This document shows, piece by piece, positions 1 to 8,337 of a stretch of DNA of 64,000 bases. The position numbers were made by a program, and so were the translations under genes. The stretch is from Vreelandella rituensis (GTDB lineage Bacteria; Pseudomonadota; Gammaproteobacteria; Pseudomonadales; Halomonadaceae): NCBI RefSeq assembly GCF_003336665.1, contig NZ_QPIJ01000012.1, positions 1 through 64,000 on the forward strand. The letters run 5' to 3'. Below the pieces are notes generated by a model. It saw only the letters and a program-made list of their open reading frames with translations, was not told the DNA's origin and ran no database searches. How positions within the stretch are numbered: the stretch's first letter is position 1; every line of letters begins with the position of its first letter.

Positions 1-802
1 GGCTTCCGTGCCGGGTTTGCTTCCGTGCCTGACGGCGGATGCGTTGCATGAGCCGATACTCCCGGTCTTTATCCGTGCGCGAGAGAAACCCGCGTGCGTG
101 GACAGTGCCTTGAGCATCGACCACGGCCCAGGTCGCCGCCGTGTTAATGCCAACATCCACCGCCAGCACCCGGTCAGGGGCGCCTTTGGCGGGCTTGGGT
201 GGATCGAACTGTTCGGGCAACGAGAGCTGCCATTGTCGACCGTTAGTGGTCAGTAGCGGGGATTTGGCCTTGCCTTTCCCCCGGAACCGGCATGTTCCCT
301 TGAGCCGAACTCCCATCCAGACCCAATCATTGTGCTGTCGCACCTTGATAAAGGCATGGCTGGCATCGGCATTGATCTTGGCGCACTGGCTCCCGTAAAG
401 GCTCGGAAAGGTCTTGGTGCTGGATGTCAGGCGCGGTGGTTTGGCGTGCAGGTGTTTACGATCACCGCTGCGCCACGCCTCAAACCGTGTCACGAAGGAG
501 CGGACTTGACCGACCGCATCCATGATAGCGACACGGCGAAGGTACGATGGAAATTTGTAGTCGCGTTTAGCAAAGTACGTGTAGCGTACCTGTGGTCGTT
601 TTTGGGTGGGATGTATCAGCCGTTCTATTACCTCGACCACCGCGCTCCCTTCGCAGACGCCGACCTGCGGCCAGTGCGTATACGCCACGGTCATGAGATC
701 GCGCACCAATCGCCGATACAGCGCCAGCGTATCCATCAGAGCGGTCTGTTGGTCGGCACTGGTGACGTGTAGCGCCAGGGAGTCGGAACGGATGATCGGC
801 AT
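1..802 (-). CDS. TnpB-like RNA-guided nuclease/transposase (5' part, runs off left edge)
   Basis: The minus strand is open from an ATG at 802-800 to the window edge, about 267 codons starting MPIIRSDSLALHV. Near residue 215 is AVDVGINTAATWAVVD, which fits the RuvC-I block (first catalytic Asp) of TnpB/OrfB proteins of IS200/IS605-type elements. It is followed by a basic stretch (RIRRQARKQTRHG) like the TnpB linker helix. The N-terminal part is basic and aromatic, as expected for the RNA-binding half. TnpB proteins are RNA-guided DNA nucleases whose guide RNA normally derives from the transposon end downstream of the gene, which here is outside the window. No TnpA is visible on the right side. 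The other RuvC motifs and the zinc finger cannot be checked because the gene is cut. Confidence 0.6.
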   Translation of the reverse strand, partial: MPIIRSDSLALHVTSADQQTALMDTLALYRRLVRDLMTVAYTHWPQVGVCEGSAVVEVIERLIHPTQKRPQVRYTYFAKRDYKFPSYLRRVAIMDAVGQVRSFVTRFEAWRSGDRKHLHAKPPRLTSSTKTFPSLYGSQCAKINADASHAFIKVRQHNDWVWMGVRLKGTCRFRGKGKAKSPLLTTNGRQWQLSLPEQFDPPKPAKGAPDRVLAVDVGINTAATWAVVDAQGTVHARGFLSRTDKDREYRLMQRIRRQARKQTRHGS

Positions 803-837
803 AAGAAAACTATATATCCAACCAGTTATAAGAACAA

Positions 838-887
838 GCAAGGCTGACACCTTGCCCTGCCTTAACTGCCGATTCATTCAAAGAATC
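838..887. repeat. Two small hairpins upstream of the TnpB-like gene
   Basis: A perfect 6-bp stem (GCAAGG 838-843 / CCTTGC 850-855) is followed by a 5-bp stem (GATTC 871-875 / GAATC 883-887). They lie between the TnpB-like start and the end of dinB. Subterminal hairpins mark the ends of IS200/IS605 elements, so this could be one end of the element, but the exact boundary cannot be fixed from one end. Confidence 0.3.
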
Positions 888-941
888 GAATCGCAGAATG
901 CGGCAGGATTTTGTTCAAAACTGTTATCTTCATAACTGTCA

Positions 942-2006
942 TCAAAACAGCGAAAGCTGTGCTTCAGCGCTCACTTCGGCCAGACGGTAGCCCACTCCCA
1001 GCAAGCGTACCGGCTTGCCGCCTCTTTGCCAGCCCACCTGTAATAGTGTCTCGAACTGCGCCAGGCTTGATACTGGCGTGGCATGTTCCACCGTGGTCTG
1101 GGTGAAGTCGTTGAATTTCACCTTTAGGATCAGTCCGCGTATATCGCGTGGCGGGTCAAGTCGCCCATGACGGGCATCCAGGTCGGCAAGCAACTCAGGC
1201 AGGCGTGCTCGGCAGGCGGCCAGATCGGGTAAGTCTTGCGGATAGGTATGCTCGGTGCTTACTGATTTGCGCTCGCGCGAGAGGCGTACCGGGCGTTCGT
1301 CACGGCCCCAGCCAAGTTCATGCAAGCGATGCCCGAAGCGGCCGAAATGTTCCACCATCTGAGCCAACGAACGGCGGCGTAAATCAGCGCAGGTAGCGAT
1401 TCCCAATTCCGCGAGCTTTTCCGCGGTACGTGGCCCCACCCCGTTGATACGTTTGACGGAAAGCGCCTGGACGAAGGCATCCACCTCCTCGGGAGGAATC
1501 ACGCACAAGCCATCGGGTTTGTGCCAGTCACTGGCCACCTTGGCCAGGAACTTGTTGGGCGCCACCCCAGCCGAGACAGTAATGCCCACTTCGCTTTCGA
1601 CCCTACTGCGTATCAGCTGAGCGATGCGCGTGGCACTGCCCTGGTAAAGTGTCGTGTCACTGACATCCAGAAACGCCTCATCCAGCGACAGCGGCTCGAC
1701 AAGTTCGGTAACATCGCGATAGATGGCGAAAACCTGACGCGCCACGGCCTTGTACTTGGCCATATCCCCACGCATGAGGGTCAAGTGCGGGCAGCGCTTG
1801 AGCGCCTGGGCGGTGGACATGGCGGAATGGATACCGAACCGGCGCGCTGGATAATTGCAGGTAGCCACAACACCGCGCCGCTCGATACTCCCGCCGATTG
1901 CCAGCGGAATATCGCGCAGCGCGGGGTTGTCGCGCATCTCCACAGCCGCGAAGAAACAGTCACAATCGCAATGAATGATCTTGCGCCGGCTAACGTCCTG
2001 ATTCAC
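942..2006 (-). CDS. dinB: DNA polymerase IV (Y-family, translesion)
   Basis: 354 aa, close to the 351 aa of E. coli DinB. The N-terminus has KIIHCDCDCFFAAVE, with the catalytic Asp and the Phe steric gate of Pol IV; SLDEAFLDV carries the second acidic pair; the NGVGPRTAEKLAELG helix-hairpin-helix follows; the protein ends in the little-finger domain and a QLSLF tail that resembles a beta-clamp binding motif. The GTG at 2006-2004 is preferred: the frame stays open upstream to an ATG at 2081, but that stretch is not family-like and would overlap the LexA box at 2024-2039, while the GTG has AGGGTCAGGGA just upstream. The enzyme copies past lesions during the SOS response. It runs in the same direction as the upstream transporter genes but has its own promoter region. 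Confidence 0.93.
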   Translation of the reverse strand: MNQDVSRRKIIHCDCDCFFAAVEMRDNPALRDIPLAIGGSIERRGVVATCNYPARRFGIHSAMSTAQALKRCPHLTLMRGDMAKYKAVARQVFAIYRDVTELVEPLSLDEAFLDVSDTTLYQGSATRIAQLIRSRVESEVGITVSAGVAPNKFLAKVASDWHKPDGLCVIPPEEVDAFVQALSVKRINGVGPRTAEKLAELGIATCADLRRRSLAQMVEHFGRFGHRLHELGWGRDERPVRLSRERKSVSTEHTYPQDLPDLAACRARLPELLADLDARHGRLDPPRDIRGLILKVKFNDFTQTTVEHATPVSSLAQFETLLQVGWQRGGKPVRLLGVGYRLAEVSAEAQLSLF

Positions 2007-2021
2007 TCCCTGACCCTGAAA

Positions 2022-2041
2022 AGCTGTATATAATAACAGAC
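2022..2041 (-). promoter_or_regulatory. LexA (SOS) box of dinB
   Basis: CTGTATATAATAACAG at 2024-2039 is an exact CTG-N10-CAG with an AT-rich core, matching the gammaproteobacterial LexA consensus. It ends 17 bp before the chosen dinB start, a usual place for repression of dinB. Confidence 0.85.
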
Positions 2042-2087
2042 TACCACGAATCAGGAATAGTGAAAGAGACGTCATGACCAAGCTTGA

Positions 2088-2912
2088 TCAAGGCGCGGCC
2101 TTGAGCCTCTCGCTGCGCCGACGCAGAAACTCCATGGTGATCAACAGCAATGTCGAAAGCAGGATCAGAATGGTAGCCATCGCGGCGATGGCCGGGCTGA
2201 TATTCTCGCGAATCCCGGAAAACATCTGGATAGGCAAGGTACGCTCGGTGGGGCTGGCAATGAACAGCGCCACCACCACTTCATCAAAGGAAGTGGCAAA
2301 GGCGAACAACCCGCCTGAGACCATGCCCGGCACGATCTGCGGCAACACCACAGTGAAGAAGACCCGAATCGGGCTAGCACCCAGGCTTGCCCCCGCGCGC
2401 ATCTGATTGAAATCGAACCCTTGTAAGGTGGCATTCACGGTGATGACCACGAAAGGCACCCCCAGAACAGTATGCGCCAGCACCAGCCCCGTGTAGGAAT
2501 TGAGCAAGCCCACCTGAGCGAAGAAGAAATACATGCCCACTGCCACGATGACCAGCGGCACCACCATGGGCGAGATCAGGAGCGCGAGGATGAGGCCCTT
2601 GCCGGGGAAGTCCGCACGATTGAGGCCTACCGCCGCCAAGGTACCGAACGTCATGGCCAGCAATGTCGCCAGCGGCGCCACGATCAAGCTGTTCTTGAGC
2701 GATTCCATCCAAGGGCCGGCACTGAAAATTTCTTCGTACCAGCGCAACGAGAAACCGGGCAGCGGATAAGTGAGAAAGGAGCCGCTGCTGAACGACAGCG
2801 GAATGATCACGAAGACCGGTGCAATCAGAAACAACAGGATCAGGCCGCAGGAACCGCGGAATATCCAGAACCAGAGCTTTTCCACCGGTGAGGCATAAGG
2901 AGGCAAGGCCAT
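2088..2912 (-). CDS. ABC transporter inner-membrane permease, PotC-like
   Basis: 274 aa with about six membrane segments and the EAA loop ASLGASPIRVFFTVVLPQI that docks on the ATPase, typical of the PotC/YdcV branch of spermidine/putrescine-type permeases. The ATG at 2912 follows AGGAG by 7 bases; a GTG one codon earlier is possible. The start is 3 bases after the PotB-like stop, so the two permeases are translationally coupled. It is the last gene of the four-gene minus-strand operon. The substrate is probably a polyamine or related cation, but this cannot be read from a permease. Confidence 0.85.
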   Translation of the reverse strand: MALPPYASPVEKLWFWIFRGSCGLILLFLIAPVFVIIPLSFSSGSFLTYPLPGFSLRWYEEIFSAGPWMESLKNSLIVAPLATLLAMTFGTLAAVGLNRADFPGKGLILALLISPMVVPLVIVAVGMYFFFAQVGLLNSYTGLVLAHTVLGVPFVVITVNATLQGFDFNQMRAGASLGASPIRVFFTVVLPQIVPGMVSGGLFAFATSFDEVVVALFIASPTERTLPIQMFSGIRENISPAIAAMATILILLSTLLLITMEFLRRRSERLKAAP

Positions 2913-2915
2913 CAC

Positions 2916-4166
2916 TTAACTCCTGATCAGCTGTTTGCGGTTTACCAGACGGTGGTAAACCAGATAGAGCAACAAGGTCAACGCCAGCAGGATGCTACCC
3001 AGTGCCGCTGCCATGCCCCAGTTATTGGTGGTATTGGTATAGTAGGCCACGTAATAGCTGACCATCTGGTCCGCCGGGCCACCCACCAGAGCCGGAGTGA
3101 TGTAGTAACCCAACGCCATGATGAACACCAGAATGGTACCTGCCGCCACCCCGGAAATCGTCTGCGGCGCATAGACCTGCCAGAAGGCGGCAAAAGGATG
3201 CGCCCCCAACGATACCGCCGCGCGTTGATAGCTGGGCGAGATACCCTTCATCACGCTGTAAAGTGGCAATATCATGAACGGTAGCAAGATATGCACCATG
3301 GCAAAGAAAACCCCGATGCGGTTGAATACCAACTGCAACGGCGTGTCGATTATTCCCGAAGCAATCAAGCTCTGGTTCACCAGGCCATTGGATTGCAACA
3401 AGATGATCCAGGCTGCCGTGCGTACTAGAAGCGATGTCCAGAACGGCAACAGCACCAGTATCATCAACATATTGCTGGTCTTGGGCGGTAACGTCGCCAA
3501 CAGATAGGCCAGCGGAAAGCCCAGCGCCAGGCAGATCAAGGTCACTCCACCGGCAATCACCATGGTGCGCTGAAACACCGATTGATAGATGCGATCCTGA
3601 GCATCGATGCGCTGAATCTCACCGTTGGCACCACGCTCCAGGTCCAGCGACGCCAGGACATAACGATCCGTGACCGGCGGTGAGGCTCGCTGAATCTCGC
3701 GCCAAGTGGTGGTTTCGCCCCATGCCGGATCAATCTCGACCAGGGTCTGCGTCCAGTTCTCGCTGCTCGCCGGAAGCCCCCGCAAGGTACGCATCAACAA
3801 ACCGCGATACTGGTTATCTTCATAGTTGAGACGGCGCCCGACCTTGCCTAATCCTCCGCCACGCCGTGAGTCGCGCAACTCAGCGGCGAACGCCGCCAAG
3901 GTAGCTTCTTCCGGAAGGCCGCTGCCATCCCATTGCTGCAACCCGGCCACGGTTCTTGGCATGACCGATTCAAGCTCGGTGTTATCCACGCTACGCCACA
4001 GCATGCTGCCGATGGGAAGCACAAAGACCACGATCAAAAACAGGGCGAGCGGCGCCACCAGACCGATGGCCTTGAACTTGCGCAGCCGATCGGCACGCTT
4101 GAGCTGTTTTTTGAGATTAGCTTCAGGCGGAGCCTCCGGCCTCGCTGCTACCGCATTTGTGCTCAT
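2916..4166 (-). CDS. ABC transporter inner-membrane permease, PotB-like, with long periplasmic insertion
   Basis: 416 aa, clearly longer than the usual 275-300 of PotB permeases. A cytoplasmic charged N-terminus (residues 1-30) leads to TM1 (about 33-56); a hydrophilic stretch of roughly 145 residues follows before the next membrane segment (about 200), whereas ordinary PotB has some 30-40 residues there. The rest is canonical: five further segments and the EAA motif AVSLGAHPFAAFWQVYAP. Related long permeases occur in transporters of the PotD/PotF-like class in marine and halophilic bacteria. The start has a GGGGGTGG Shine-Dalgarno-like element. Confidence 0.85.
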   Translation of the reverse strand: MSTNAVAARPEAPPEANLKKQLKRADRLRKFKAIGLVAPLALFLIVVFVLPIGSMLWRSVDNTELESVMPRTVAGLQQWDGSGLPEEATLAAFAAELRDSRRGGGLGKVGRRLNYEDNQYRGLLMRTLRGLPASSENWTQTLVEIDPAWGETTTWREIQRASPPVTDRYVLASLDLERGANGEIQRIDAQDRIYQSVFQRTMVIAGGVTLICLALGFPLAYLLATLPPKTSNMLMILVLLPFWTSLLVRTAAWIILLQSNGLVNQSLIASGIIDTPLQLVFNRIGVFFAMVHILLPFMILPLYSVMKGISPSYQRAAVSLGAHPFAAFWQVYAPQTISGVAAGTILVFIMALGYYITPALVGGPADQMVSYYVAYYTNTTNNWGMAAALGSILLALTLLLYLVYHRLVNRKQLIRS

Positions 4167-4260
4167 GCCACCCCCAGCGAAGAATATGATGACGCCCCGG
4201 CCAAGCCGTGACGTTCAAGAGAAGTGGCAGCGGCCCGAAGACCGCTGCAGGTGCCTTGAA

Positions 4261-5322
4261 TCAGCGTGTCGCCCAGGCGTTGAAGCGTTGTTCCAACTGT
4301 TCGCCGTAATCCACCCAGAAGCCTGTGTTGATGGCAAGGGCGCCTTCCAGGTTGTCGGCATGCGTCGGCATGCGGCGTGCCTGCTCTTCATCGAGCTGGT
4401 CAATGGCGTCCGGATGCACCGGGCCATAGGGAATTTCGCTGGAATATACCGCCTGATTTTCGGGCTGACTGGCGAATTCGATGAACTGATAGGCCTCATC
4501 CACGTTATCGCTGCCCGAGACAATCGCCCAATAATCCAGGTCGTAGAGACTGCCGTCCCAGACGATTTCCAGGTTATTGCCCTCTTCCTGCGCGGCGGCG
4601 ATGCGGCCGTTATAGGAGGATGTCATCACCACATCACCGGCGACCAGCCACTGAGGCGGTTGAGCACCGGCTTCCCACCACTGGATGTGTTCCTTGAGTT
4701 CATCGAGCTTGGCGAAAGCACGGTCAACGCCTTCCTCGGTCATCAAGACGTCATAGACGTCTTCGTTGGGCACTCCATCGGCCATCAGCGCAAATTCCAG
4801 GGTGTACTTGGCACCGCGACGCAAGCCACGGGTACCCGGGAAGTCTTCCACGTTCCAGAAATCCTCCCAGGAAGTGGGAGCAGCATCCAGGGCATCGGCA
4901 TCGTAGGCAAGTACCGTGGACCACACGAAGGTACCCACGCCGCATTCATCAAAGGCTGAATCGATCAATACATCGCCAAGCCCCAAACGCTGCCAGTCGA
5001 TAGGTTCGAACAACCCTTCGAAACAACCTCGCACCATTTCGGGGGACTCCATTTCCACCAGGTCCCAGCTGACGTTACCGGTCTCGACCATGGCACGAAT
5101 ACGGGACAGCTCCCCGTTATAATCGCCGGGGGTCAGTTCTATGCCGGTCTCCTCGACAAAAGGACCGTAATAGGCGGTATTCATCGCATCGCCGGAGGCG
5201 CCACCGAAGGAAATCACGGTCAATGCCTGGGCACTGGCGGATGCTGCCAGCCCCGCTGTCAATAAACCACTAACCGCCACACTACGGGCCAGACGGGTAC
5301 GCATAAGGTTGTTTTTTTTCAT
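4261..5322 (-). CDS. ABC transporter periplasmic substrate-binding protein, PotD/PotF-like
   Basis: 353 aa with a Sec signal peptide (basic MKKNNLMRTRLAR, hydrophobic core, cleavage after ASASAQA). The mature part begins LTVISFGGASGDAMNTAYYGPF, the usual opening of the PotD/SBP_bac_8 family, and holds a WDLVEMESPEMVRGC region like the acidic ligand-contact region of polyamine binders. AGGAG lies 7 bases upstream of the ATG. It sits between the ATPase and permease genes of the same operon. Polyamine or another cationic amine is the likeliest ligand; opine or GABA-type ligands remain possible. Confidence 0.85.
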   Translation of the reverse strand: MKKNNLMRTRLARSVAVSGLLTAGLAASASAQALTVISFGGASGDAMNTAYYGPFVEETGIELTPGDYNGELSRIRAMVETGNVSWDLVEMESPEMVRGCFEGLFEPIDWQRLGLGDVLIDSAFDECGVGTFVWSTVLAYDADALDAAPTSWEDFWNVEDFPGTRGLRRGAKYTLEFALMADGVPNEDVYDVLMTEEGVDRAFAKLDELKEHIQWWEAGAQPPQWLVAGDVVMTSSYNGRIAAAQEEGNNLEIVWDGSLYDLDYWAIVSGSDNVDEAYQFIEFASQPENQAVYSSEIPYGPVHPDAIDQLDEEQARRMPTHADNLEGALAINTGFWVDYGEQLEQRFNAWATR

Positions 5323-5452
5323 GCCATTCTCCTGGTCGCAAGCGACCTTTCATGGGTATCGAAAGTGCACGTTAAAAGTCGTGCGGTGGACAATAGTTGA
5401 TCTACAAAACGCTGATAACCGGCGCGCCAGTGGCTGAGCAAGCAACTAGCCA

Positions 5453-6571
5453 TCAGGAAGCGTTCAAGGCTCGAACATCTTCGTTTCGCCAACCGAGTTC
5501 CACGATATCGCCCGGTTGCAATTGGCTGGAAAAATCATCCACAGGAACGCGAGCCACGAAATCATCGTTGCCGGCCAGTTCGCAGCGCACCCTCAGGTGA
5601 TCACCCAGGTAGATGAATTCGTGCACCTTGCCTTGCAAGCGATTGGGAAGTTGGGTCGCGGCACCGTTGAGCTTGACTCTTTCGGGACGAATCGAAAGCC
5701 GGGTGGCATCGCCTTGCGCAAGGTTCGGGCCGAGCAGCGCCCCGGTGCTGAAACCTTCACCGAAACTCACCCGGCAATCATGCCCCTGTACCGACTCGAC
5801 ACGACCGGGCAGCGTATTGTTCTCACCGATGAACTGGGCCACAAAAGCGTTGGCAGGGAATTCGTAAAGATTGGTAGGGGTGTCGATCTGCTGGATGACG
5901 CCATCGTTGAAGACCGCCACGCGGTCCGACATGGTCAAGGCTTCGCTTTGGTCATGGGTCACGAAGACCACCGTCAGCCCAAGCTGCTGGTGAAGATGCT
6001 TTATCTCCAGCTGCATTCGCTCGCGCAACTGCTTGTCCAAGGCGCCTAGAGGCTCATCCATCAAGATCAATTGCGGCTCGAACACCAGCGAACGAGCCAA
6101 TGCCACCCGTTGCTGCTGGCCGCCTGAAAGTTGTGTCGGGCGCCGCTTGGCGAATTCCCTGAGCTGAATCATGTCGAGAATGTCGGATACCTTACGCTCG
6201 ATTTCAGCGGCAGGCAGGCGGCGGGTTTTCAGCGGGTAGCGAATATTTTCTTCCACCGTCATATGCGGGAAAAGCGCATAGTTCTGAAACACCATGCCGA
6301 AGTTACGCTTATGGGGGGGCACGCTATTGAGGCGTTGAGACTCGAGGAAGATATCGCCGCTGGTAGGCACCTCAAACCCAGCCAGCATCATCAGGCAGGT
6401 AGTCTTGCCGGAACCTGAAGGCCCCAGCAAGGTGACGAATTCTCCCTTGTGAATGGAAAGATTGAGATCCTTGACGACCAGGTTTTCGCCATCGTAAGTC
6501 TTCTGTACGGCGTCAAAGCGAACCAAGGGTGTCGAGTGGTCGGAACTGGAGAGACTCGTGTTAGTCAGCAT
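5453..6571 (-). CDS. ABC transporter ATP-binding protein, PotA-like
   Basis: 372 aa. Walker A is GPSGSGKT near residue 52, the signature is LSGGQQQR, Walker B is LILMDEPLGALD, the switch His is in VTHDQSEA, and the C-terminal 120 residues form a TOBE domain (LSIRPERVKL), as in PotA. It energises uptake by the two downstream permeases. It is the first gene of the operon; a 130-base gap separates it from the binding-protein gene. A 9-bp inverted repeat in the upstream region may serve regulation. Confidence 0.9.
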   Translation of the reverse strand: MLTNTSLSSSDHSTPLVRFDAVQKTYDGENLVVKDLNLSIHKGEFVTLLGPSGSGKTTCLMMLAGFEVPTSGDIFLESQRLNSVPPHKRNFGMVFQNYALFPHMTVEENIRYPLKTRRLPAAEIERKVSDILDMIQLREFAKRRPTQLSGGQQQRVALARSLVFEPQLILMDEPLGALDKQLRERMQLEIKHLHQQLGLTVVFVTHDQSEALTMSDRVAVFNDGVIQQIDTPTNLYEFPANAFVAQFIGENNTLPGRVESVQGHDCRVSFGEGFSTGALLGPNLAQGDATRLSIRPERVKLNGAATQLPNRLQGKVHEFIYLGDHLRVRCELAGNDDFVARVPVDDFSSQLQPGDIVELGWRNEDVRALNAS

Positions 6572-6601
6572 CTATTTACCCGCGACGTAGTAGTAACGCA
6601 G

Positions 6602-6674
6602 TGACCTCAGAAAAACTCAGACGATCACGAAGAATTTCTACATTAAAAGCTAAGCGTCGACACATCTGAGGTCA
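6602..6674. promoter_or_regulatory. 9-bp perfect inverted repeat upstream of the PotA-like gene
   Basis: TGACCTCAG at 6602-6610 and CTGAGGTCA at 6666-6674 are exact reverse complements 55 bases apart, in the gap between the selO end and the transporter start at 6571. CTCAG also recurs at 6616-6620. It could be a pair of operator half-sites or a leader RNA stem. Confidence 0.35.
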
Positions 6675-6741
6675 AATAGATTATCCCAACTCCTTTCACT
6701 GTCTTTCAACGCAAGGCTGCGGCAGCCCTTTGCAAACAAGA

Positions 6742-8235
6742 TCAAGTGCCGCAGAAAGTGCGTAGCACCTCTTGGCTGGGCGCAGGCGGAACGGCCCAGT
6801 CGCGGGCCTGCTGAGTATCTTCGAACGGCCGCGTCACCAAAGCTAACAATGTTTCGAAGAGAGTGAAATCTCCTTGGTCAACGGCAGCGGCGATCACCTC
6901 TTCCACCCGGTGGTTGCGTGGAATGATCAAGGGGTTCGCATGGCGCATTCGAGCCAGAGTGGCCGGTGTCGGGGTGGCGTGTTCCTGTCGATGCGCTTGC
7001 CAACGTGAAAGCCAGGCTTCAAGCGGTTCGGGGGCTTGGGTCAGCGCCACGAGCGCTTCATGGGCGGCCTGCCTGGCATTGTCGTCTTCGCTGGCCGCCA
7101 GCTGATATAACCGATCGAAGCTCAAGGTGAAGTCCATCTGCCCGGCCTGCATGAGCTTCAGAAAGTCATCGCCCAGAGAAAGCGCTTCAGGGTCGTCTTT
7201 TTCAAGGCCCAACTTGGCGCTCATGATGACCTGGCGTTGCGCCTGAAAATGCTCGGGGAAGCTCTGGAGAACCTGTGTCGCCCTTTCCACGGCCCGGTCA
7301 TCGTCGTCATCGATCAGCGGAAGCAGGGTTTCCGCCAAGCGAGCCAGGTTCCATTGGGCAACCGTCGGCTGGTTGCGGTAAGCATAGCGCTTGCCTTCAT
7401 CGATCGAGCTGAAGACGGTCTCGGCATGATAACGGTCCATGAACGCACAAGGACCGTAATCGATGGTGTCTCCGGCCACGCTCATGTTGTCGGTGTTCAT
7501 CACCCCATGAATAAAGCCGACGCCCATCCATTGCGCCACCAAGGCGGCTTGGCGTTGCAGAATGGCATCGAACAAGGCCAGATAGCGTTGATCGTTCGGC
7601 AACTCGCCAAGCTCGGGATAATGACGTTCGATGCTGTGCTCGGCCAGCTCCTGCAGGCTCTTCTCATCGCCTGCGTAGGCCAGAAACTGGAAAGTGCCGA
7701 TCCGAATGTGGCTGGAGGCCACCCTTGTCAACACCGCACCGGGTTCACTGGTTCGCCGATGTAGCCGCTCGCCGGTGGTCACTGCCGCCAGCGCTCGGGT
7801 AGTGGAAATCCCCAAGGCATGCATGGCTTCGCTGACCAGATATTCACGCAGTACCGGGCCCAGCGGTGCGCGACCATCGCCGCCGCGGGAAAACGGTGTG
7901 CGCCCGGCACCTTTGAGCTGAATGTCACGCAGCCGCCCTTCGCCATCACGCACTTCACCCAGCAACAGGGCGCGGCCATCGCCCAGCTGGGGAACGAAGG
8001 TACCGAACTGATGCCCGGCATAGGCCATGGCTAAAGGATCAGCGCCAGGAGGCAGTTGATTGCCGCTCACCCACTCGGCCAACTGTTCGGGGTCAGGCGT
8101 CTCTTTCATTCCCAGTTGCCGGGCAAGCGGTGCATTGAATGCAATCAAGCGTGGCGCGGGCACCGGGGTAGGATCGCAGGCCGACCAGCAACGTTGTGGC
8201 AACTGCCTATAATGATGTTCGAAATCAAGGAACAT
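6742..8235 (-). CDS. selO: Protein adenylyltransferase SelO (YdiU family), Cys form
   Basis: 497 aa, the normal bacterial length. SelO is a pseudokinase-fold enzyme that transfers AMP to Ser, Thr and Tyr of target proteins, linked to redox stress. Seen here: AYAGHQFGTFVPQLGDGRA, LKGAGRTPFSRGGDGRA in the nucleotide-binding lobe, and HGVMNTDNMSVAGDTIDYG with the metal-binding Asn/Asp. The protein ends RTFCGT, so the C-terminal selenocysteine of animal SelO is a cysteine here. The ATG at 8235 is chosen because GGAG lies 8 bases upstream; an ATG seven codons earlier is also in frame. It stands alone between the transporter and the sirtuin. Confidence 0.93.
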   Translation of the reverse strand: MFLDFEHHYRQLPQRCWSACDPTPVPAPRLIAFNAPLARQLGMKETPDPEQLAEWVSGNQLPPGADPLAMAYAGHQFGTFVPQLGDGRALLLGEVRDGEGRLRDIQLKGAGRTPFSRGGDGRAPLGPVLREYLVSEAMHALGISTTRALAAVTTGERLHRRTSEPGAVLTRVASSHIRIGTFQFLAYAGDEKSLQELAEHSIERHYPELGELPNDQRYLALFDAILQRQAALVAQWMGVGFIHGVMNTDNMSVAGDTIDYGPCAFMDRYHAETVFSSIDEGKRYAYRNQPTVAQWNLARLAETLLPLIDDDDDRAVERATQVLQSFPEHFQAQRQVIMSAKLGLEKDDPEALSLGDDFLKLMQAGQMDFTLSFDRLYQLAASEDDNARQAAHEALVALTQAPEPLEAWLSRWQAHRQEHATPTPATLARMRHANPLIIPRNHRVEEVIAAAVDQGDFTLFETLLALVTRPFEDTQQARDWAVPPAPSQEVLRTFCGT

Positions 8236-8337
8236 GAGCGTCTCCTGTTGTCGCATTGACTGTGCATATTCTCGTCAGCCTAACAGACATACCCGAGTGA
8301 CCAAGTCAGGCTTTCGATACCGCCACCCACGACCCCT

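Noticed and set aside
6711-6733. Terminator for selO
   Set aside because: GCAAGGCTGC pairs with GCAGCCCTTTGC imperfectly, but no T run follows on the minus strand.
6742-6760. Selenocysteine at the SelO C-terminus
   Set aside because: The codon is a normal Cys codon (RTFCGT end) and there is no in-frame TGA before the stop.
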